Assembly (NCBI GenBank): GCA_023426005.1
Contig: JAFABO010000005.1
Location: forward strand, 1 to 29,711
DNA: 29,711 nucleotides
Reading direction: 5' to 3'
DNA from: Bacillota bacterium
GTDB lineage: Bacteria > Bacillota > Clostridia > Acetivibrionales > DSM-1351
Shown: in pieces, positions 24,736-29,711 of the stretch
Numbering within the stretch: position 1 is the first letter of the stretch
Layout of the letters: each line of letters begins with the position of its first letter
Made by a program: the position numbers and the translations under genes
The notes under the pieces: model-generated
The model's database searches: none
Seen by the model: the letters and a program-made list of their open reading frames with translations, nothing else
Told to the model about the DNA's origin: nothing

Positions 24736-25776
24736 TTGGATAAATATATGGAACAGGACTGCAGGGAATATATTACACGAATTGATTTAACACCTCTCAA
24801 GGGGAAAACAGTGCTGATAACAGGGGCTAACGGTCTCATAGGAACCTATCTCATATATATGCTTCATGTTTCCAATGTGGTAAACGGCACAGATATAAAT
24901 ATTGAGGCCGTTAGCAGAAGTACGCCAAATAAGGCCTTAAGCGAGGTATTTGATAAAAATTACAGATTTCATCCGTTGGATCTGAACTTGCCCGACTCCC
25001 TTGATATGCTGCAAAAAGCGGACTACATCATCCATGCGGCCACATATGCACAGCCGGGAAAGTTTCTGAGAAATTATCTGGATACAATACATTTGAATAC
25101 GGTGGTCACCGAAAAGCTGCTTCAGAAAGCCAGGGTAAACAATGCGGATTTGCTGTATATGAGCTCGTCGGAAGTGTACGGAGAGCCTGATGCGGAGAAC
25201 ATACCCACACGAGAAGAGTTTCCCGGGCTGTGTTCGCCTGTAAACATCAGAGCCATATACTCTGAAGCCAAGAGGATTGGGGAGACTCTTTGCTTTGCAT
25301 ATAAGAACTATGAAAATGTCAATGCAAAGATAGCCAGGATATCAATGACCTATGGCCCCGGGGTCAGTGCCAATGATGAGCGGGTTTTAACCCAGTTTAT
25401 CAGGCAGGCCCTCAATAAGCAGGAAATCATTATGATGGACAGCGGCAGTAAGGTCAGAACCTTCTGCTATATTGCCGATTGTGCATTAATGCTGCTTAAT
25501 ATTATGCTGTATGGCACTCAGCTGGTGTACAACGTAGGCGGAAAGGAGAGCATCACCATTCGAAAGCTTGCGGAAGAGATATGTGCCATCACCGGGAGCA
25601 GGCTTTCTGTGGAGAACTCCGAATACAACTTTGCCGAAAAGGTAAAGGTTTCTCCTCAGCATGTGGAGCTGAATATTGAGAGGATATGTTCGGAGTTCGG
25701 ATTGGATAACTTCAAGCCGATGAGCGAGGGACTGAAGAGGACAATCGAATGGAACCGCAGAAGCTACAATTTTTAA
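24736..25776 (+). CDS. UXS-like NAD-dependent sugar epimerase/dehydratase/decarboxylase (extended SDR)
   Basis: A 346-residue extended SDR. The Rossmann signature is TGANGLIG (residues 29-36), the active-site Ser/Glu lie in MSSSEVYGEP, and Tyr175/Lys179 in YSEAKRIGETLCF; RISMTYGPG, VLTQFIRQAL and VRTFCYIADC follow. The segments SSEVYG, Y-x-E-x-K-R-x-x-E-T-L and R-x-F-C-Y resemble UDP-glucuronate decarboxylase (UXS) more than RfbB, although the substrate here is unknown. The start is TTG 24736 with GGGGGA 7 nt upstream; ATG 24748 is the alternative. It is the last gene of the manC operon. A keto-sugar product or intermediate could be the acceptor for the adjacent ThDP enzyme. Confidence 0.78.
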   Translation: MDKYMEQDCREYITRIDLTPLKGKTVLITGANGLIGTYLIYMLHVSNVVNGTDINIEAVSRSTPNKALSEVFDKNYRFHPLDLNLPDSLDMLQKADYIIHAATYAQPGKFLRNYLDTIHLNTVVTEKLLQKARVNNADLLYMSSSEVYGEPDAENIPTREEFPGLCSPVNIRAIYSEAKRIGETLCFAYKNYENVNAKIARISMTYGPGVSANDERVLTQFIRQALNKQEIIMMDSGSKVRTFCYIADCALMLLNIMLYGTQLVYNVGGKESITIRKLAEEICAITGSRLSVENSEYNFAEKVKVSPQHVELNIERICSEFGLDNFKPMSEGLKRTIEWNRRSYNF

Positions 25777-25787
25777 TATATTTCCGG

Positions 25788-25818
25788 AACCACTTAAAAC
25801 AGTGGTTTTGGCATTTTA
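25788..25818 (+). terminator. Terminator of the manC operon
   Basis: AACCACT (25788-25794) and AGTGGTT (25801-25807) form a perfect 7-bp stem with a 6-nt loop, followed by a T-rich stretch. It lies 11 nt after the stop of the SDR gene. Confidence 0.75.
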
Positions 25819-25836
25819 TCACGCTGGTGGTACCGG

Positions 25837-25864
25837 TTTACAAATTTAATATAAATTGTATAAT
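25837..25864 (+). promoter_or_regulatory. Probable promoter of the solute-binding lipoprotein gene
   Basis: -35 TTTACA (25837-25842), a 16-nt spacer and a perfect -10 TATAAT (25859-25864), about 60 nt before the start codon. Confidence 0.55.
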
Positions 25865-25926
25865 TATTATAATGCATAAACAAATTAGTGTTCTGCCAAT
25901 ATAGTTTGCATCTCTGGGGAGGGGTT

Positions 25927-27306
25927 ATGAGAAATAGGTTTTTTTTAGTACTTATCGGTGCAGTTCTTATCATTGGGTTAAATGCCTGTTCACTCCAAAA
26001 TGTCAGAAATGAGGATAAAAGCGGCGATTCTTCCCGGGAGCTGACGGTTTTAAGCTGGTCAAACAGCCATATTGAAGGGGTTGTAAGTCAGTTCGGCTCT
26101 TTGTACCCCGGGATCAAAATAAAGGATAAAAGGTATTTTGATGGTGATGAAGGTGGGGTTATAGAAAAAACTGTTACCGAGCTTATGGCGGGTAAAGGTC
26201 CTGATATTTTAATAATGAGAGCACAGGACTTTGAAAATATACATAAAATGCTTGACAATAACACTTTCTATGATCTGGACAAGCTGATAAAAGCTGATGA
26301 GGGCTTTGAAATTGATCAATATAATAAAATTGCCATGGACAGTGGGATATATGAGGGAAAACGCTATCTAATGCCCTTGTACTTCAATATTCCTGTGATG
26401 TTTACAACCAGGTCGTTTTTGACAAATCAGGGCTTTGGCATTCCTGATGGAGGAATTACGTGGGACGATCTGTCCCGGATGTCAAAGAAATTTTTAAATA
26501 ATGACAGTAATAAAGGTAAATATTTATTCAGTTATGATTTCAACTTCGAGAACCTGATACAGGGGAGCTATATGAAGTTTATCGATTACAGCAAAAGAAA
26601 ATCCAGCTTTGATTCAACTGAATTCATCAATCTTCTCAATATATATAAGGAGCTTCAGCCTGCCGTCTGTCCCGTTGAAATCTCAAGAAAGGCTAATGTT
26701 GTCGAATTGCTGACAAATGGGGTAATCGGAATTATGCAGGATGATAAGCCTATTGAAGTATCAAGCTTACTCATTTTGAACTCCTGCTGCAAACAATATA
26801 TGGGAGAGGATATGTATATGATTCCTTTTCCCGGTGACCGGCAGCAAAAAAGTATAATAGGAAATGTCAGAGTTTTGGCTGGAATAAATGCCAATTGCGG
26901 CAACCCTCAGGAAGCCTTTAAATTTCTTACTTTACTTTTGTCCAAAGATAATCAGATACCCTATGTTAATGATACCCTAAATACAAATTATGTAAAAGGC
27001 TGTTCCATACACATTGGAGCATGGAAAGAAGAACTGGGACATTACATGAACGGTGAGTTTGAAAAAAGAGAGGATACGGCTGTTGATGACGGAGGCTCAA
27101 TTAAATTTACAACATCTCCGTTAAGCCCCGGTACAGGCACAAAAGCCGAGCAGCTTTATAACGGCATGACAAGGGCCGATATCAATGATTACAGGGTTTT
27201 AACGATATTAAGTGAAGGAACGGCGGACTTCCTGGCTGGAAAAATTTCAGCGGAGCAGGCCGCAAGGGCTATAAACCAAAAAGTTATGCTTTATCTTAAT
27301 GAATGA
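25927..27306 (+). CDS. Extracellular solute-binding lipoprotein (ABC transporter family 1)
   Basis: A 459-residue lipoprotein. The signal peptide is MRNRFFLVLIGAVLIIGLNAC with lipobox LNAC and acylated Cys21, so it should be anchored outside the membrane. The mature part has the family 1 sugar-binding layout: ELTVLSWSNSHIEGV at the N-terminus, VTELMAGKGPDILIM, the hinge region YLMPLYFNIPVMFTT with FGIPDGGITWDDL, and a late FLTLLLSKDNQ segment. The start is ATG 25927 with GGGGAGGGG upstream. It has its own promoter. No ABC permease or ATPase gene is adjacent, so it is an orphan that either uses a distant transporter or acts as a sensor or sugar scavenger. The ligand is unknown; oligosaccharide is likely. 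Confidence 0.85.
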   Translation: MRNRFFLVLIGAVLIIGLNACSLQNVRNEDKSGDSSRELTVLSWSNSHIEGVVSQFGSLYPGIKIKDKRYFDGDEGGVIEKTVTELMAGKGPDILIMRAQDFENIHKMLDNNTFYDLDKLIKADEGFEIDQYNKIAMDSGIYEGKRYLMPLYFNIPVMFTTRSFLTNQGFGIPDGGITWDDLSRMSKKFLNNDSNKGKYLFSYDFNFENLIQGSYMKFIDYSKRKSSFDSTEFINLLNIYKELQPAVCPVEISRKANVVELLTNGVIGIMQDDKPIEVSSLLILNSCCKQYMGEDMYMIPFPGDRQQKSIIGNVRVLAGINANCGNPQEAFKFLTLLLSKDNQIPYVNDTLNTNYVKGCSIHIGAWKEELGHYMNGEFEKREDTAVDDGGSIKFTTSPLSPGTGTKAEQLYNGMTRADINDYRVLTILSEGTADFLAGKISAEQAARAINQKVMLYLNE

Positions 27307-27362
27307 TAGTAAATTCAGCAAAGGATGGGGTAATTGGTAACGGCATTACAGCAGAATACAGG

Positions 27363-28265
27363 CTATATGCAGGAAATGGGATAATATAAATCACATTCAC
27401 TATACTGCTTGCTGCATTTTGCATAATTTATCCGTTCAAAACTGAACTTCTGTTTAAGATTAAAATCCACATTGGGCATCCAGGTGGTAAAAATATATTC
27501 CCATATTCCTGATAAAGTCTTTGAAGAGATTTCTTCCGGCCTGTGGGGGCCCATGTATGTGAAAACTCCGTATTTGTGCGGTTGGATATTCCTTATTTTC
27601 ATATGGGGAGGAACAATACTGCTCAGATCAATCCCCACGGAGGGCTGATAAAAGGTATACCCTTCTGCGTGGGGAGGAACAGTTGTAAGGCCGATATATA
27701 CATCTTTCTCTACCGGATTAAAGACTCTGAGCCTGTGATTGTAGAAGAAATCCACACCCAGCTTGTTTGCTGTCTGATTTACGGCGTTATCCTCCGCTTC
27801 AACCCTGTATTCCAGACCTGCGATTGAAAAGGCGGGCAGCACGGTTATTGAACGGAGAAAGACAAGCCCTTCTCCGGCGCAATTCATAAAATCCGCATTA
27901 AACCTGTCCAGAATTTCCAGGGGACAGGGATTTTTGCGCCATTTTGCCGGAGTTATGCCGAACTCTTCCTTAAACACCCTGTTGTAGGTACGTTCGCTGC
28001 CGAAGGAGTATTTTGATGAAATGAATTCTATGCTGTTTCTTTCATGGATCAAGTCACTCAGGGACTGGGCGATCCTTCTCCTGCGGACATATTCCATTAA
28101 ACCTGTGAAAGTGGCACCCTTCCATATTCTTAGAAGATGGAACTTGGAGACATTGACGTTTTCTGATATATTGTCCAGGTTTAACGGTTCCAGGAGATTA
28201 CTTTCTATGAATCCGGTGGTTTCTTTTATTAACTCCAGCAAGTGATTATCCAAATCAGCCTCCAT
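27363..28265 (-). CDS. AraC-family regulator with GyrI-like effector domain
   Basis: About 300 residues. The N-terminal AraC/XylS double helix-turn-helix is followed by the GyrI-like (Rob/BmrR-type) ligand-binding domain. The DNA-binding part includes FIESNLLEPLNLDNI, VNVSKFHLLRIWK and the second-helix signature FGSERTYNRVFKEEFGITPAKWRK. The C-terminal domain runs from about residue 140 (ITVLPAFSIAGLEYRV) and contains Y/F-rich strands such as YTFYQPSVGIDL. Such AraC-GyrI fusions usually sense cationic or hydrophobic small molecules. The start is uncertain: ATG 28265 is chosen, while ATG 28295 with GGAGG three bases upstream is possible. It is divergent from the nucleotidyltransferase/UvrA-like genes, a likely target. 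Confidence 0.86.
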   Translation of the reverse strand: MEADLDNHLLELIKETTGFIESNLLEPLNLDNISENVNVSKFHLLRIWKGATFTGLMEYVRRRRIAQSLSDLIHERNSIEFISSKYSFGSERTYNRVFKEEFGITPAKWRKNPCPLEILDRFNADFMNCAGEGLVFLRSITVLPAFSIAGLEYRVEAEDNAVNQTANKLGVDFFYNHRLRVFNPVEKDVYIGLTTVPPHAEGYTFYQPSVGIDLSSIVPPHMKIRNIQPHKYGVFTYMGPHRPEEISSKTLSGIWEYIFTTWMPNVDFNLKQKFSFERINYAKCSKQYSECDLYYPISCI

Positions 28266-28342
28266 TTCCCCAATGAGACAAAGGAATCGTCCCATTAACC
28301 TCCGCAATTTTTGTCCTGTTTTTGCAAATGGGATTAAGTATA

Positions 28343-28371
28343 ATCATACAATAACCTTTTTTTAACAACAA
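28343..28371 (-). promoter_or_regulatory. Probable promoter of the AraC-GyrI gene
   Basis: On the minus strand, -35 TTGTTG (28366-28371), a 17-nt spacer and -10 TATGAT (28343-28348). It lies in the divergent intergenic region. Confidence 0.45.
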
Positions 28372-28388
28372 CCATTTATTTATAAAAG

Positions 28389-28440
28389 CCTGATAGTCCG
28401 TAACATATAAATATGAATATGGATGTTACGGACTACCAGG
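28389..28440. repeat. Long inverted repeat in the leader of the nucleotidyltransferase gene
   Basis: TAGTCCGTAACAT (28394-28406) and its perfect reverse complement (28423-28435) are separated by 16 nt. With one mismatch, a further four pairs (CCTG/CAGG) extend each arm to 18 bp. It ends directly before the ribosome binding site GAAGGGAG, so it could be an operator or an mRNA hairpin affecting translation. Confidence 0.75.
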
Positions 28441-28455
28441 GAAGGGAGACCGAAT

Positions 28456-29370
28456 ATGGATGAGAAACGTCAGGCCGGACTAAAGGAAAGATATAACGGA
28501 GCTGTTGACAGCTTTGTTGAGAAAATCAAGGGTGATCCCAATGTCATCGCAGTGATTGTCAGCGGAAGTTTGGCTTACGATATGATATGGGAAAAAAGTG
28601 ATATCGACATGACTCTGGTAGTCCGTGACCAAAATCTGAAAAACGACAGCTATTCCATCATTGAGGACGGAATTACAATTAATGTTTACATTACTGTCAG
28701 AAGCTCCTTTAGAAGATACATGGAACGAAATATCGGAGGGTCTTTTATGCAGGCATATTTTTCAAAAGGGAAAATTGTCTACACTACAGATGAAAGTTTA
28801 TATGATTTTTTTGAAGATATTAAGATCATTGGAAGTGACGATATTGCACTGTCGGTATTTTATATGGCAGGTGAACTCATAGGCATTTATGACAAGTGTC
28901 AAAAGTGGCTTACAGCCAGGGAAGACCCTATTTATACCCAGTATTATATCCTGAAGGCGGCAGAAGTTATTGCAAACATGGAGCTGTGCCTGGCCGGCAT
29001 CCCGGCTTCCCGCGAATCCATACAGAAAGCGGTCGCACTTAATCCCGGCCTGCTTAAGACATTTTATCAGGAGGCTATGTCCCGCTACTACAGCATTGAA
29101 GAACTAAAAGCGGCCATCGATAAAATTGACGGATATCTTATGAGCAAGCTGGACATCATACAAAAACCCGTTATTGAATTTATGGGTGATAATGAAATAA
29201 AAACCAGCACTCTCATTGCAAAGCATTTTCGTGTAGATAGTCATTATATAATCGATGTATTTGACTATCTTGCCGATAAGGGCGTAATTGAAAGGGTATC
29301 CCAGACTATACGGATAACCCCTAAAAGCAAGCTGGCAGTGGAGGAACAGGGATTTTTGCTGGTGCCGTAA
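28456..29370 (+). CDS. Nucleotidyltransferase-fold protein with C-terminal winged helix
   Basis: 304 residues. The N-terminal NTP_transf_2 (polymerase-beta-like) domain has the signature SGSLAYDMIWEKSDIDMTLVV: Gly37-Ser38 and the metal-binding Asp49 and Asp51. A helical middle segment follows (YILKAAEVIANMELCL), similar to the MNT-type or aminoglycoside nucleotidyltransferase helical part. The last ~60 residues look like a winged helix (STLIAKHFRVDSHYIIDVFDYLADKGVIERV). The start is ATG 28456 with GAAGGGAG upstream. It is followed 52 nt later by a UvrA-like gene. It may nucleotidylate a drug or a protein; the C-terminal domain suggests DNA binding or autoregulation. Substrate unknown. Confidence 0.75.
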   Translation: MDEKRQAGLKERYNGAVDSFVEKIKGDPNVIAVIVSGSLAYDMIWEKSDIDMTLVVRDQNLKNDSYSIIEDGITINVYITVRSSFRRYMERNIGGSFMQAYFSKGKIVYTTDESLYDFFEDIKIIGSDDIALSVFYMAGELIGIYDKCQKWLTAREDPIYTQYYILKAAEVIANMELCLAGIPASRESIQKAVALNPGLLKTFYQEAMSRYYSIEELKAAIDKIDGYLMSKLDIIQKPVIEFMGDNEIKTSTLIAKHFRVDSHYIIDVFDYLADKGVIERVSQTIRITPKSKLAVEEQGFLLVP

Positions 29371-29422
29371 CGCGGCTGTCAGGGTTGGTAACTATTTTTT
29401 GGAGGATGAAAGGAGATAAAGA

Positions 29423-29711
29423 ATGCCTATCAGAACACATATTGAAATATCGGGGGCAAAGCAGAATAACCTGAAAAATATATCTGTTGAAATCCCCAGG
29501 GACAAGCTGACCGTCATAACAGGAGTATCCGGATCAGGTAAGTCCTCTCTGGCTTTTGATGTTATATATGGTGAAGGTCAGAGGAGGTTTCTGGATTCCA
29601 TATCCAATTTTGCAAAGAGCCGTATAAGCCAATTAAAAAAGGCAAAGGTGGATTATGTGAGGGGACTGTCTCCGGTTATCGCCATTGAACAAAAAAAGAG
29701 CAATAACAATC
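29423..29711 (+). CDS. UvrA-like ABC ATPase, 3'-partial
   Basis: The first 96 residues of an excinuclease UvrA-family protein: HIEISGAKQNNLKNISVEIP, Walker A in TGVSGSGKSSLAFDVIYGEG, then QRRFLDSISNFAKSRIS and GLSPVIAIEQKKSNNN. It matches the UvrA N-terminal ATPase, but with departures from housekeeping UvrA (NFAKSRISQLKKAKVDYV instead of the usual YARQFL-type segment). This suggests a second, UvrA2 or drug-resistance-type copy. The start is ATG 29423 with AAAGGAGAT upstream. It is cut by the window end. It follows the nucleotidyltransferase gene in one probable operon. Confidence 0.85.
   Translation, partial: MPIRTHIEISGAKQNNLKNISVEIPRDKLTVITGVSGSGKSSLAFDVIYGEGQRRFLDSISNFAKSRISQLKKAKVDYVRGLSPVIAIEQKKSNNN

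Overview
The window looks like a chromosomal segment from a Gram-positive Clostridia-class bacterium. The signs are strong GGAGG-type ribosome binding sites, frequent TTG/GTG starts, a tRNA-sensing T-box leader in front of leuS, an agr-type peptide signalling locus, moderately AT-rich DNA and no RNA-gene or phage landmarks. A mesophilic cellulolytic (cluster III, Ruminiclostridium-like) clostridium would fit, but that is an impression, not a demonstrated assignment.

Layout. (1) 1-2635, plus: two peptidases, a 5'-truncated oligoendopeptidase F and an M29 aminopeptidase. (2) 2640-5873, minus: a SWIM-SNF2 helicase. (3) 6031-8216, minus: an agr-like locus in the order agrB, agrD, agrC, without an adjacent agrA. 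The 34-residue AgrD-like peptide has a recognisable YEPK tail but no Cys or Ser where the thiolactone or lactone would form. (4) 8376-11805, minus: a PRPP-synthetase C-terminal remnant, leuS and its T-box leader with a promoter.

(5) 11829-18361: a sugar-nucleotide and glycosyltransferase cluster. On the minus strand are rfbA, rfbB and a small EamA-type transporter. Divergent on the plus strand are a Cys-rich glycosyltransferase, a DegT/VioA-like aminotransferase, a NeuD/VioB-like acyltransferase and a second Cys-rich glycosyltransferase paralogue. Together the enzymes form a coherent route from glucose-1-phosphate to dTDP-4-acylamino-4,6-dideoxyglucose. The divergent promoters share a perfect 14-bp inverted repeat whose arms lie in both -35/-10 spacers.

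(6) 18516-20325, minus: a NarL-type response regulator and HisKA_3 kinase pair, upstream of and divergent from the next operon. (7) 20524-25776, plus: an unusual operon of mannose-1-phosphate guanylyltransferase, a FUT8/NodZ-like glycosyltransferase, stand-alone E1-alpha and E1-beta thiamine-diphosphate subunits without E2/E3, and a UXS-like SDR enzyme, ending at a hairpin terminator. This is the best candidate for an undescribed pathway: possible ThDP-dependent acyl transfer to a keto-sugar.

(8) 25927-27306, plus: an orphan solute-binding lipoprotein. (9) 27363-29711: an AraC-GyrI regulator divergent from a nucleotidyltransferase with a C-terminal winged helix, preceded by a long inverted repeat, then the start of a UvrA-like ATPase. 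This may be a drug- or DNA-damage-response module.
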